From Paraburkholderia graminis C4D1M (GTDB lineage: Bacteria > Pseudomonadota > Gammaproteobacteria > Burkholderiales > Burkholderiaceae): DNA of 64,000 bases. This document shows, piece after piece, positions 36,201-44,508 of this stretch (position 1 is its first letter; each line of letters opens with the position of its first letter). The notes under the pieces are model-generated. The model did no database searches and had not been told where the DNA came from. It saw only the letters and a list, made by a program, of their open reading frames with translations. Made by a program: the position numbers and the translations under genes. The stretch is from NCBI RefSeq assembly GCF_000172415.1, contig NZ_ABLD01000002.1:310001-374000 (forward strand), read 5' to 3'.

Positions 36201-38255
36201 CTGGGCGGCGGTTCGACCTACGACACGACGACGGGCACGATCACGAACCCGGCGTACTCCGTGGGCGGCACGACCGTCAACAACGTGGGTGACGCGCTCA
36301 CCAATCTGGATGGCCGTACGACGCAGAACACGACGAACATCGGCAGCCTGACGCAGAACATCAACAACGGTACGGTCGGTCTCGTGCAGCAGGACCCGAC
36401 CTCGCGCAACGTCACGGTGGCGAAGGCTACCGGCGGTACGGTTGTCGACTTCACGGGTACGGCGGGTTCGCGTACGTTGAAGGGTGTAGCAGCAGGCGCG
36501 GTGAACGCCACGAGCATGGATGCAGTGAACGGTTCGCAGTTGTACGCGACGAACCTGAACGTCTCGAACCTGACGAACGTCGTCAACAACATCAGCAGCG
36601 GCGGTGGCATCAAGTACTTCAACGCTAACTCGACGCTGGCGGATTCGTCGGCAACGGGTATAGATGCAGTTTCGATCGGCGGAAATGCTCGGGCGACGAC
36701 GGCGAACTCGATAGCACTGGGCTCCAACTCGGTTGCCAACTCGACGACGCTAACGACGGCTGGCTTCAACCCTGGCGGCAGCGCAATCTCGGCAGCCACG
36801 GCGGCAGGCGGCGAAGTGTCGGTGGGCGCTTCAGGTGCAGAGCGTCGCATCACGAACGTCGCAGCAGGTCAGAATGCGACCGATGCGGTGAACGTGAGCC
36901 AGTTGCAGTCGGAAGACGCGAAGGTGAACCAGATCGGCACGAGTACGGCCTCGTCGCTGGGCGGCGGTTCGACCTACGACACGACGACGGGCACGATCAC
37001 GAACCCGACGTACTCCGTGGGCGGCACGACCGTCAACAACGTGGGCGACGCGCTCACCAATCTGGATGGCCGTACGACGCAGAACACGTCGGACATCACC
37101 AACATCAACAACACGCTGAACAACATCACCAATGGCGGCGTCTCTACCAGGTACTTCCACGCCAACACGACGTTGCCGGATTCACAGGCGACGGGCGCGG
37201 AATCGGTGGCGATCGGCGGCAACGCGCAATCTCTCGCGACGAACTCGGTTGCACTGGGTTCGAACTCGGCGGCTGATCGTGCCAACACGGTGTCGGTCGG
37301 CTCGGCGGGCAACGAACGCCAGATCACCAACGTCGCAGCCGGCACGGCCGACACGGACGCAGTGAACCTCGCTCAGTTGAAGGCCTCGGGCATCATCAAC
37401 CCGAACGGCACGACCAACGCGGCAGTCACGTACGACCACAACGCCGATGGTACGACCAACTACAGCAGCGTGACGATGGGTAACGGTGCTGCGGGCGGCA
37501 CGACAATCCGCAACGTGGCGGCAGGTACGTCCGGTAACCACGCAGTCAACGTCGACCAGATGAACGCAGCGATCTCGACGGCGACGGACATTGCCAAAGC
37601 AGGCAGCAACCCGATGTTCGCAGCAGACGGCAACCGGGACACGCAGATGGCTAGCGCAACCGGCTCGTATTCGACTGCGATGGGTGCCAGCGCCAATGCC
37701 GGCGGCAAGCAGTCGATTGCAGCCGGCAACAATGCCAACGCAAGCAGTGAAGGTGCAACTGCGATCGGCGCCAATACTCAGGCGACCGGCAAGGGTTCGG
37801 TTGCGCTGGGTTCCGACTCGGTGGCAGACCGCGACAACACGGTGTCGGTGGGCTCGGCAACGAACCAGCGCCAGGTCGCCAACGTCGCAGCCGGTACGGC
37901 GACGCACGACGCAGTCAACTTTGGTCAGTTGAACGACGCGATCGGCAATCTGCCGGCCGGCATGACGGCAAAGACCTACGTCGATCAGCAGATCAACTCG
38001 GTGCAGAAAAGCGTCAACCAGGTCGCCAGGAGCGCTTACTCGGGTATTGCGGCAGCCACCGCGCTGACGATGATCCCGGACGTCGATGAGGACAAAAGGA
38101 TCGCGGTCGGTATCGGCGGCGGTTCGTACAAGGGTGCGCAGGCTGTGGCGCTCGGCATCTCGGCGCGTATCAATGACAACCTGAAGATGAAGGCCGGCGC
38201 GGGCACCAGCGCGGGTGACACGACGTTTGGCGTGGGTGCTTCGTATCAGTGGTAA
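33297..38255 (+). CDS. Trimeric autotransporter adhesin (YadA/Hia type)
   Basis: A 1652-aa type Vc surface protein. The N-terminus is an extended signal peptide (MNKAFRSVWNESTGTWVAAQ, basic region, then a hydrophobic core ending near PASASV). The passenger holds YadA-head repeats (AIGxxA.A.G and SVALGSNSVA) alternating with necks (ERRITNVAAGxNATDAVNxSQL) and stalk stretches rich in Asn. The last 75 residues form the trimeric beta-barrel anchor ending in YQW. Units starting with GGGIKYF occur at 34659, 35415, 35844 and 36600, with a variant at 37134. AAGGGG precedes the ATG. Trimers should mediate adhesion, aggregation or biofilm. Confidence 0.95.
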   Translation: MNKAFRSVWNESTGTWVAAQEDAKGKSKNSKPACKSRLGVISCSLGGSAGIAFAIFSLPASASVLCMYDSIGRNQVTTNSQIIAGCSSQYMPSSGYYALLDSGSPSGTAGILLQAGNITYYLGGTTTQNALTMTASGTNVLLDGLAPGAVTASSLNAISGSQLYGTAGTTAAALGTTMAANGTIVAPAYALPQANAIDGTSGPANNVSSAFTTVDTALGKLSDKLGAGIEYFHANSALADSSAIGSEAIAIGGAATASSGGAIAMGQLSMSNGTAAVAIGQNATATGIANIAIGQRAANAATLNNSIAIGGDSKSGGQSSSLGNSADTSASTFAVAVGHSSVVTGSSGTALGAGASAATANSVALGSNSVANSATLATAGFTPTGGTAISAGTAAGGEVSVGSAGAERRITNVAAGLNATDAVNLSQLMSEDAKVNTINNNVNNLSNTVNNIVNGGGIKYFNTNSTLADSSATGTDAVAIGGNAQATTANSVALGSNSVASSSTLTTAGFNPGGSAISAATAAGGEVSVGASGAERRITNVAAGLNATDAVNLSQLQSEDAKVNQIGTSTASSLGGGSTYDTTTGTITNPTYSVGGTTVNNVGDALTNLDGRTTQNTTNIGSLTQNINNGTIGLVQQDPASRNVTVAKDTGGTVVNFTGTAGSRTLTGVAAGALNATSVDVVNGSQLYATNQNLSNVTNVVNNISSGGGIKYFNANSTLADSSATGTDAVSIGGNAQAATMNSVALGSNSVANSATLATAGFTPIGGPAISAATAAGGEVSVGAAGAERRITNVAAGLNATDAVNVSQLQSEDAKVNNVANNLANTNNNVANLSGNVTNINNTVNNIVNGGGIKYFHTNSTLADSSATGTDAVAIGGNAQATTANSVALGSNSVASSTTLTTGGFNPGGGTISAATAVGGEVSVGASGAERRITNVAAGQNATDAVNVSQLQSEDAKVNQIGTSTASSLGGGSTYDTTTGTITNPAYSVGGTTVNNVGDALTNLDGRTTQNTTNIGSLTQNINNGTVGLVQQDPTSRNVTVAKATGGTVVDFTGTAGSRTLKGVAAGAVNATSMDAVNGSQLYATNLNVSNLTNVVNNISSGGGIKYFNANSTLADSSATGIDAVSIGGNARATTANSIALGSNSVANSTTLTTAGFNPGGSAISAATAAGGEVSVGASGAERRITNVAAGQNATDAVNVSQLQSEDAKVNQIGTSTASSLGGGSTYDTTTGTITNPTYSVGGTTVNNVGDALTNLDGRTTQNTSDITNINNTLNNITNGGVSTRYFHANTTLPDSQATGAESVAIGGNAQSLATNSVALGSNSAADRANTVSVGSAGNERQITNVAAGTADTDAVNLAQLKASGIINPNGTTNAAVTYDHNADGTTNYSSVTMGNGAAGGTTIRNVAAGTSGNHAVNVDQMNAAISTATDIAKAGSNPMFAADGNRDTQMASATGSYSTAMGASANAGGKQSIAAGNNANASSEGATAIGANTQATGKGSVALGSDSVADRDNTVSVGSATNQRQVANVAAGTATHDAVNFGQLNDAIGNLPAGMTAKTYVDQQINSVQKSVNQVARSAYSGIAAATALTMIPDVDEDKRIAVGIGGGSYKGAQAVALGISARINDNLKMKAGAGTSAGDTTFGVGASYQW
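34659..36599 (+). repeat. Long internal duplications in the adhesin passenger
   Basis: A 756-bp unit (252 aa) at 34659-35414 recurs at 35844-36599 with high nucleotide identity; a shorter 429-bp unit (35415-35843) with the same beginning lies between them. A further partial unit of 534 bp starts at 36600. All steps are multiples of three, so recombination between units would keep the frame. Confidence 0.85.
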
Positions 38256-38386
38256 GTGCCGTGATGGATCGGACGCAAGTCCGGTCCGTCAACCGGATAA
38301 CCACGCTTCGCGAGAATCCGCTACCGGGATTCGCCACCGCGTGGATCGCGATTTTGCAGGAGAAGTTAGCGCGCCAGATGCTGATA

Positions 38387-38420
38387 GGCGGGTTCAGGAC
38401 CAGCAGTCCCTGAACCCGCC
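38387..38420. terminator. Strong hairpin between convergent adhesin and permease genes
   Basis: GGCGGGTTCAGG (38387-38398) and CCTGAACCCGCC (38409-38420) form a perfect 12-bp stem around a 10-nt loop. It lies 12 bp from the permease stop and 131 bp after the adhesin stop. There is no clear T-tract, so termination is probable but not certain. Confidence 0.6.
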
Positions 38421-38431
38421 CCAAGCCCTTC

Positions 38432-39832
38432 TTAAACCAGCCCCGTCGTGTAATAAACGGCGATCACGAAGAACACCGCCAGCGTCTTGATGACCGTCAC
38501 CGCGAAAATGTCGCGATACGACTGACGGTGCGTCAACCCGGTCACCGCCAGCAGCGTGATCACCGCGCCGTTATGCGGCAGCGTGTCCATGCCGCCGCTC
38601 GCCATTGCGACCACGCGGTGCAGCACTTCCATGGGAATATGCGCCGCCTCCGCACCCTTGATGAACACGTCCGACATGGCCGCCAGCGCGATGCTCATGC
38701 CGCCCGACGCCGAACCGGTGATGCCCGCCAGCGAACTGACCGACACGGCCGCATTGACGAGCGGATTCGGAATGCTCTTCAGCGCGTCGCTGACCAGGAC
38801 GAAGCCGGGCAACGCGGCGATCACGCCGCCGAAACCATATTCCGACGCCGTATTCAGCGACGCCAGCAGCGCGCCCGCCACCGCGGCCTTCGTGCCGATC
38901 GCAAAACGCTCGCGCACGCGGCCGAACGCCGTGACCACAACCATGACGATGCCGAGAAGCAGCGCGCCTTCGACAGCCCAGATTCCCAGCACGGTCTTGA
39001 TCGTCGTGGTGAGCGGCGTGTGAACGCCCGGCAAAATATCCGGCGCGACGGTGTACGACGTGCCGTACGCGTCGGGGATCCAGCGAGTCAGGAAGAAGTT
39101 GGCGACGCCCACCAGAACCAGCGGCGCAATGGCCAGCAACGGATGCGGCAGTTGCTTCGACTCGACGCGCTCCGGCTCGTTGACGAGTTCCGTGCCGTAG
39201 CCTTCGCCGGTTGCCATCGCCGAGCGGCGGCGCCACTCGAGATAGGTGAGACCCACCACGATGATGAACAGCGAGCCGATCACGCCCAGCGCGGGCGCGG
39301 CCCACGACGTCGTCTTGAAGAACGTCGTCGGGATGATGTTCTGAATTTGCGGCGTGCCCGGCAGCGAATCCATCGTGAACGAGAATGCGCCGAGTGCGAT
39401 GGCGCCGGGCATCAGGCGCTTCGGAATATTGCTCTGGCGATACAGCTCCGCGGCGAACGGGTACACCGCGAACACCACGACGAACAGCGAGACGCCGCCG
39501 TAGGTGAGCAGCGCGCACACCGCGACGATCACCGCATTGGCGCGGGAGCGGCCGATATAGCGAATCGCGGCCGCCACGATCGACTCCGAGAAGCCGGACA
39601 GTTCGATGACCTTACCGAACACGGCGCCGAGCAGAAAGACCGGGAAATACAGTTTGACGAAGCCGACCATCTTCTCCATGAAGATGCCCGTGAACACGGG
39701 CGCGACGGCGGCGGGATCGACCAGAAGGACGGCGCCGAGCGCGGCGATCGGCGCGAAAAGGATAACGCTGTAGCCGCGATACGCGGCGAACATCAGAAAC
39801 GCCAGCGCGGCAAGGACGATGACAAAGGACAT
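38432..39832 (-). CDS. GntP-family permease
   Basis: The 466-aa protein starts at the ATG 39830-39832, where the first helix begins (SFVIVLAALAFLMFAAYRGY); the frame upstream is not membrane-like. About 12-14 helices are seen, with GntP-type features: GGVSLFVVVFAVYPFAAELY, GALLASLNTASEYGFGGVIA, and SVSSLAGITGSASGGMSIAL near the C-terminus. GntP carriers import gluconate, glycerate or hydroxy/keto acids. It diverges from a sigma-54 activator and has a -24/-12 element at 39904-39919 on its own strand. Confidence 0.9.
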   Translation of the reverse strand: MSFVIVLAALAFLMFAAYRGYSVILFAPIAALGAVLLVDPAAVAPVFTGIFMEKMVGFVKLYFPVFLLGAVFGKVIELSGFSESIVAAAIRYIGRSRANAVIVAVCALLTYGGVSLFVVVFAVYPFAAELYRQSNIPKRLMPGAIALGAFSFTMDSLPGTPQIQNIIPTTFFKTTSWAAPALGVIGSLFIIVVGLTYLEWRRRSAMATGEGYGTELVNEPERVESKQLPHPLLAIAPLVLVGVANFFLTRWIPDAYGTSYTVAPDILPGVHTPLTTTIKTVLGIWAVEGALLLGIVMVVVTAFGRVRERFAIGTKAAVAGALLASLNTASEYGFGGVIAALPGFVLVSDALKSIPNPLVNAAVSVSSLAGITGSASGGMSIALAAMSDVFIKGAEAAHIPMEVLHRVVAMASGGMDTLPHNGAVITLLAVTGLTHRQSYRDIFAVTVIKTLAVFFVIAVYYTTGLV

Positions 39833-39903
39833 TGAGTCTCCAGAAGCTTGGTTTGTTCTACGTGTACGCCGTCTCCCGCTGACGACGGCATGGCGCCCGC
39901 GAA

Positions 39904-39919
39904 CGCAGGTTCCATGCCA
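39904..39919 (-). promoter_or_regulatory. Candidate sigma-54 promoter (-24/-12) of the permease gene
   Basis: On the minus strand the sequence reads TGGCATG, GAAC, CTGCG. The invariant GG and GC dinucleotides have the exact 10-bp spacing of the sigma-54 consensus (TGGCACG-N4-TTGCA), with three mismatches elsewhere. It is about 70 bp upstream of the permease ATG and the neighbouring divergent gene encodes a sigma-54 activator. Confidence 0.65.
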
Positions 39920-40003
39920 TGCGGCCGGCATCGGCTCGCGCGCTGACGCGGCGGGCCAAAAGCCGGCAAAACCGGGAGACGTGGCGCCGCCGATTGTACC
40001 CAA

Positions 40004-40126
40004 ACGTCTCCAAACGGGGACGTCAATCGTGCGAAGTGTGTCCGGTATTGACACGAAATCCGCATGGCGATGGGCTTGCCGGCGATCTCCACCTTGAGAT
40101 AAGCTTGTCCACGAAAAGAGACAAGC
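40004..40126. promoter_or_regulatory. Inverted repeats likely to be activator-binding sites
   Basis: Three inverted repeats lie 85-220 bp upstream of the -12 position: ACGTCTCC-AAAC-GGGGACGT (40004-40023, one mismatch), GTGTC-N7-GACAC (40038-40054) and GCTTGTC-N10-GACAAGC (40103-40126). The distance suits upstream activating sequences of a sigma-54 activator. Which one is bound cannot be told. Confidence 0.45.
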
Positions 40127-40160
40127 GACAAATAGAACGATAGCCGGAGACATCGACAAC

Positions 40161-41636
40161 ATGATGAACGACTGGGCGGGACTTCCCGCCATCTACGGCG
40201 ACGTGCTGCGCCGCGCGATGGATTCCCTCTTCCGCACATTCGAGAACTTCAGCGAAGGCACGTTTATCGTCGACGCCGACGCGCGCGTCGTGTGGATCAA
40301 CAAGCGCTATGCGGCGCGCTTCGGCTTTGCCGACCCCGAGCAGGCGATTGGCCGCGATTGCGAAGCGGTGATTCCAAACAGCCTGATGCGCGAGGTCGTC
40401 AAAACCGGCAAGCCGATTCTGCTCGACATTCTCGAAACGGACCGCGAGCCGCTCGTGGTCACGCGTCTTCCGCTGAAGGACGACGCCGGCGCGACGGTCG
40501 GTGCTGTCGGCTTCGCGCTGTTCGACGAGTTGAAGGCGCTCACGCCGCTTTTCTCCCACTACTCTCGCGTGCAGGAAGAATTGATCGCGACGCGTCAGTC
40601 GCTCGCGCAGGCACGCCGAGCCAAGTACACGTTCGGCAGCTTCGTCGGCACCAGCGCGGCCAGTCTCGAAGTGAAGCGCCAGGCGCGCCGCGCGGCGCAG
40701 CTCGAATCGCCGGTGCTTTTACTGGGTGAGACCGGCACCGGCAAGGAATTGCTCGCGCATGCGATCCACGGCGGCTCGGCTCGCGCGAATCAGCCGCTCG
40801 TGACCGTCAACGTGGCGGCGATCCCGGACACCCTGCTCGAAGTCGAATTCTTCGGCGCGGCGCCTGGCGCCTACACGGGCGCGGATCGCAAGGGACGGGT
40901 CGGCAAGTTCGAACTGGCGAACGGCGGCACGCTTTTTCTCGATGAGATCGGCGACATGCCGCTGCCTTTGCAGGGCAAACTGCTGCGCGTGCTGCAGGAC
41001 AAGGAGTTCGAGCCGCTCGGCTCCAACCGGATCGTGCGCGCCGACGTGCGGATCATCGCGGCCACCTCCGCGGATTTGCCGGCGCTGGTCGCGGCGGGCC
41101 GTTTCCGTGCCGATCTGTTCTATCGGCTGAACGTGCTGACGATTCATGCGCCGCCGCTGCGCGAGCGCACGTCGGACATTGAAGCGCTCGCGTACGCAAT
41201 GCTCGAGGACCTGTCGACGCAGGCACGCGGCGGCAGCCACTACGAATTGCAGGACGACGCATTGCGCCTCTTGTGCTCGTATGCGTGGCCAGGCAACGTG
41301 CGCGAGTTGCGCAATACGCTGGAGCGCGCGGTGATGCTGTCGGACAGCGAGCGGATCGACGCGCGCGCGCTTGCGCCGTTCATCGGTTCGGGACAGAGCG
41401 GCGCGCAAGGCGCGACGGCGCAGACGCCGGACGGCTCATCACAGACGGCTGCGAGCGGCGCGGATGCGGCGCGCGAGCCATCGTCATGGAGCGACGCGAT
41501 GGCGGCGTTCGAAAAGCGCTTCCTGAGCGATGCGTTGCGCGCGAACGGCGGGCGCGTGATCGAGACCGCTGCGCAAATCGGCATGGGGCGCGCGACGCTG
41601 TACAAGAAGATCGCGGCACACGGCATCCAGGTTTGA
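40161..41636 (+). CDS. Sigma-54-dependent activator, PAS-AAA+-Fis HTH
   Basis: The 491-aa protein has a PAS sensor (about 20-130; EGTFIVDADARVVWINKRYA), a short linker, and an AAA+ domain (about 155-395). That domain shows GETGTGKE (Walker A), GAYTGA near 236 in place of the usual GAFTGA, GGTLFLDEIGDMP (Walker B) and an arginine-finger FRADLFYRLN. A Fis-type HTH ends it (AAQIGMGRATLYKKIAAHGI). The sigma-54-contacting loop is therefore near-consensus and the protein should be active. It probably drives the divergent permease gene in response to a ligand bound by the PAS domain. Confidence 0.92.
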   Translation: MMNDWAGLPAIYGDVLRRAMDSLFRTFENFSEGTFIVDADARVVWINKRYAARFGFADPEQAIGRDCEAVIPNSLMREVVKTGKPILLDILETDREPLVVTRLPLKDDAGATVGAVGFALFDELKALTPLFSHYSRVQEELIATRQSLAQARRAKYTFGSFVGTSAASLEVKRQARRAAQLESPVLLLGETGTGKELLAHAIHGGSARANQPLVTVNVAAIPDTLLEVEFFGAAPGAYTGADRKGRVGKFELANGGTLFLDEIGDMPLPLQGKLLRVLQDKEFEPLGSNRIVRADVRIIAATSADLPALVAAGRFRADLFYRLNVLTIHAPPLRERTSDIEALAYAMLEDLSTQARGGSHYELQDDALRLLCSYAWPGNVRELRNTLERAVMLSDSERIDARALAPFIGSGQSGAQGATAQTPDGSSQTAASGADAAREPSSWSDAMAAFEKRFLSDALRANGGRVIETAAQIGMGRATLYKKIAAHGIQV

Positions 41637-41658
41637 GCGGAGCGGGCCTGCATCCTGT

Positions 41659-41680
41659 CACGCAGCGTCATGGCTGCGTG
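41659..41680 (+). terminator. Hairpin after the sigma-54 activator gene
   Basis: CACGCAGC (41659-41666) and GCTGCGTG (41673-41680) form an 8-bp stem with a 6-nt loop, 22 bp after the stop. No T-tract follows, so it is a weak or factor-assisted terminator at best. Confidence 0.4.
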
Positions 41681-41724
41681 GCACAATCGCGTGATCGAAA
41701 AACAAGACGTGATCGGGGTTTCAT

Positions 41725-41988
41725 ATGAACCGGAGCTTCTCTTTCCTTGCGCGCTATCTCGGCCTGATGCTGGCGGTGTCAGCCGGCGCCGCGCTGGGCG
41801 GCTGCGGCAGCAGCGCGCCGCTGTTTCTGTCGGACGGCCGCCCGACGACGCTGGTCGAATGCCCCGCGGGTTCCGACTCCTGCGCGCAGCAGGCGGCCGC
41901 AAGCTGCAGCGGCGGCGCGTTCGACACCGTGCGCCAATCCACGAGTAACGGCACGCTTAGCCTGATCTACGCCTGCCGCGCGAAGTAA
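41725..41988 (+). CDS. Small lipoprotein, 87 aa
   Basis: A type II signal peptide is clear: MNRSFSFLARYLGLMLAVSA, then the lipobox LGGC with the acylated Cys at about residue 27. The mature part is short, with five further cysteines (VECPAGSDSC, AASCSGGAF, IYACRAK) that could form disulphides in the periplasm. It would be anchored in the outer membrane. No family with known function recognised. A 9-bp-stem hairpin follows the stop (GCGCGCCGC at 41995-42003 with GCGGCGCGC at 42009-42017). Confidence 0.78.
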   Translation: MNRSFSFLARYLGLMLAVSAGAALGGCGSSAPLFLSDGRPTTLVECPAGSDSCAQQAAASCSGGAFDTVRQSTSNGTLSLIYACRAK

Positions 41989-42520
41989 CGCGATGCGCGC
42001 CGCGTCATGCGGCGCGCGGCCGGACTTGCACTATCTTCTGCGATTCGCAACCCGTCGACGGGCTGCGCTCGCCTTCCTTTAAAAAGCGGCTTAATCCGCG
42101 CGCCGTTGTCTGCGCTCTCCTCATTACTCCACGTGCGCGTTTCTCGATACGTGCATCCGCGTCATAAATATATGCTTCTAATGCGGTCAGACGAAGGAAG
42201 TTCCACTATGCGCGCCGCATAATGAATTTCGATTTGACAAGATTTATTCCGAACGGATCGACAGCAATAAAAAGTCACTGTATTTTTTCGCACTGGAGTG
42301 AAGTCGGTGCGGAAGGTAACGGAACCCTGAATTAAGCGGCAGTATTCTATTTTCACAGGTTCGCTAACGCATGCGATCAGCAGCTTTTGCCGGATAGGGA
42401 GGCCAATCGGCAAAAGGCGGGAAGAACTTGCCGACCAAGAAAAAACAGGCTTTGAGAGCGGCACAATCTGTGCTTAACGTTGCGTTTCGAATTAAGTCAA
42501 CGAGCATTCCGGGGAAACGA
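41989..42520. other. Gene-free, AT-richer stretch with inverted repeats
   Basis: No supported gene. It begins with the hairpin at 41995-42017, becomes AT-rich from about 42160 to 42350, and contains an inverted repeat CTTTTGCCG (42384-42392) / CGGCAAAAG (42408-42416) with a 15-nt loop, about 100 bp before the next start codon. The last could be a structured leader or operator of the 67-aa gene. Confidence 0.5.
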
Positions 42521-42724
42521 ATGAATCACCATCAACTCGAAAAAGACATCCGACATCTAGAACACGTCATTTCACACATTTCCGCTGAAGACCGAATACC
42601 GCTGTCTTATTGGCGCAATCGCATCGATTCGGTTTCCGGCGCGGTTCGCGTGCCAACGCAAGTCAATCGCATCAAACGGCTGAATGCCGCGCTCGCCGCA
42701 CTCGAGGAGCGCCAAAAAGCCTGA
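42521..42724 (+). CDS. Small hypothetical protein, 67 aa
   Basis: I chose the ATG at 42521 (GGGGAAACGA upstream); an in-frame TTG at 42428 would add 31 basic residues. The product is helical and charged (HHQLEKDIRHLEHVISHISA, then NRIKRLNAALAALEERQKA), with no signal peptide. A hairpin begins at its stop codon. Function unknown. Confidence 0.6.
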   Translation: MNHHQLEKDIRHLEHVISHISAEDRIPLSYWRNRIDSVSGAVRVPTQVNRIKRLNAALAALEERQKA

Positions 42725-42756
42725 GGCGATAGCCTCTGCTGTCGGCAGCGGTTTTT
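42723..42756 (+). terminator. Terminator after the 67-aa gene
   Basis: Two small hairpins in a row, GAGGC-GATA-GCCTC (42723-42736) and GCTG-TCGG-CAGC (42738-42749), followed by GGTTTTT. The first overlaps the stop codon. Confidence 0.55.
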
Positions 42757-42802
42757 CGCCTCATTACGATCCATCGACGAAGCCAGGCCGGACAACATCG
42801 AT

Positions 42803-44002
42803 ATGCAAGCAGTGGGATTTTCATCGCCTCGGCTCGCGGTGCTGACGGGTACGTTGCAGGGCTACGTCGAACGAGGCGATGTGGCCGGCGTCGTCGCGCT
42901 CGTCTGGCGGCGCGGCGCAACCGCTTACTTCGAGCCGCTCGGCCTGCGCGACGAAGCCGCGTCATTGCCGATGGAGCGCGATACGCTGTTTCGCATCGCG
43001 TCGATGACCAAGCCGGTGACGAGTGCCGCCATCCTCATGCTGGTGGAAGAAGACCGGCTCACGCTCGACGCGCCGATCGCGCAGTGGCTGCCTGAATTCG
43101 CCGCGCCGCGCGTGCTGCGCGACCCCGGCGGCCCGCTCGATCAAACCGACCCGGCGCGCGCGCCGCTGACCGTGCTCGACTTGCTGACTCATCGCGCGGG
43201 CTTCGCTTATCACTTCACGGCGACCGGGCCGCTAGCCGAAGCCTATGCGGCCGCCTTCAACGGTCTCGACGCGCGCGGCGATGTGAGCGCGTGGCTCGCG
43301 CGCGTCGCCGAATTGCCATTGATGTTTCAGCCCGGCTCGCGCTGGCACTACAGCGTCGCCACCGACGTGCTCGGCGCATTGATCACACGAGTGACCGGCA
43401 TGCCGCTGGGCGAGTTTTTCCGCACGCGGATTTTCGAGCCGCTCGGCATGCGTGACACCGCTTTCTGGGTGCCCGAGCCGCAGCTCGCCCGCCTGGCCAC
43501 TGCCTATGGCGTCGATGCCGGCACGCGGCGGCGCGTGGTCGAGGATCACGCGTCGGCGAGCCGTTGGGCGAATCCGGCGCGTTTTCAAAGCGGCGGCGGC
43601 GGGCTCGTTTCCACCGCGCAGGACTATCTGCAATTCGCGCAGTTGCTGTTGCGGCGCGGACGCGTCGGCGACACGCGCTTGCTGTCGCATCGCTCGGTCG
43701 ACCTGATGCGTTCGAACTTTCTGACGCGCGAGCAGCGCCGCCTGCCGGCGTTCGGTCATGCGATGTGGGCGGGTCAGGGTTTCGGCCTCGGCTTGTCGAT
43801 CGTCGACGATCCCGCGCAGCAGTTGCCGCAAGGCTATCGTTCGATCGGCTCTTTCGGTTGGCCCGGCGCTTTTGGCACGAGCTGGTTCGCCGATCCGGTG
43901 GAAGATCTTATCGGCGTCATGCTGATTCAGCGCCGTTCAATCGATCCGTTTCCCATGGCAGTCGCCTTCGAACGTCGCGTGTACGATGCAATTGATGATT
44001 GA
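42803..44002 (+). CDS. Serine hydrolase of the beta-lactamase/esterase (class C-like) family
   Basis: The 399-aa protein has the SxxK nucleophile motif (S67-M-T-K70 in RIASMTKPVTSA) and a tyrosine motif (HYSVATDVLG, about 183-192), plus late family motifs in SIGSFGWPGAFGTSWF. There is no signal peptide, so it is probably a cytoplasmic esterase or amide hydrolase of the EstB/CubicO type and not a resistance beta-lactamase. The natural substrate is unknown. Monocistronic. Confidence 0.87.
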   Translation: MQAVGFSSPRLAVLTGTLQGYVERGDVAGVVALVWRRGATAYFEPLGLRDEAASLPMERDTLFRIASMTKPVTSAAILMLVEEDRLTLDAPIAQWLPEFAAPRVLRDPGGPLDQTDPARAPLTVLDLLTHRAGFAYHFTATGPLAEAYAAAFNGLDARGDVSAWLARVAELPLMFQPGSRWHYSVATDVLGALITRVTGMPLGEFFRTRIFEPLGMRDTAFWVPEPQLARLATAYGVDAGTRRRVVEDHASASRWANPARFQSGGGGLVSTAQDYLQFAQLLLRRGRVGDTRLLSHRSVDLMRSNFLTREQRRLPAFGHAMWAGQGFGLGLSIVDDPAQQLPQGYRSIGSFGWPGAFGTSWFADPVEDLIGVMLIQRRSIDPFPMAVAFERRVYDAIDD

Positions 44003-44130
44003 GCGCGCGCCTCGCCGATGGTCCGCCGCTCGTTCAAGCGCCGCACGATGACGGGCTTTCTCTTTCCAGCGTTTTTTGGTCTGATAGCGTCCGCAAGTCG
44101 GTCCGCCACAATCAATGGGAGCATTTCGTC

Positions 44131-44421
44131 ATGGCCTCTTACAAGCAGTTGACCGCTCAGCTCGAAAAGCTTCACAAGGAAGTCGCGGCGGCTCGCGAAA
44201 AGGAGATCGCGCAAGCTATCGCCGACATCAAGCAGAAGATTGCCGAGTACGACCTGACGGCCGAGGAACTCGGCTTCGCGAAAACTCGTACGGCGGCGAG
44301 CAAAGGCGCTGCGGTCGCCAAGTATCGCAACCCGAAAACCGGCGAGACGTGGAGCGGGCGTGGCCGTTCGCCGGGCTGGCTTGCGGGCAAGAATCGCGAT
44401 CGTTATCTGATCGACGCGTAG
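44131..44421 (+). CDS. H-NS-family nucleoid protein
   Basis: The 96-aa product is read from ATG 44131 (GGGAG upstream). An N-terminal coiled coil for oligomerisation (about 5-45; QLTAQLEKLHKEVAAAREKE) is followed by a C-terminal DNA-binding motif (YRNPKTGETWSGRGRSPGWL), the H-NS signature. It should bind AT-rich DNA and silence it. Many Burkholderiaceae carry several such paralogues. The 21-bp motif copies lie directly downstream. Confidence 0.92.
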   Translation: MASYKQLTAQLEKLHKEVAAAREKEIAQAIADIKQKIAEYDLTAEELGFAKTRTAASKGAAVAKYRNPKTGETWSGRGRSPGWLAGKNRDRYLIDA

Positions 44422-44487
44422 CGCGCATTGCGTGACCCATCACTCTCAGGTGACGATGCCCGCGGCTTTTTTCGCACCGCTGCGCAA

Positions 44488-44508
44488 GTCCCGAAAACGC
44501 TCACCTTT
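44488..44508 (-). repeat. 21-bp interspersed motif, reverse copy 1
   Basis: Minus strand: AAAGGTGAG, CG, TTTTCGGGAC. All but the last base fit the consensus of the cluster at 2050-3228. Confidence 0.8.

Noticed and set aside
42803..44002. Beta-lactamase resistance gene
   Set aside because: SxxK is present but there is no signal peptide and the overall pattern is of the esterase/CubicO type.
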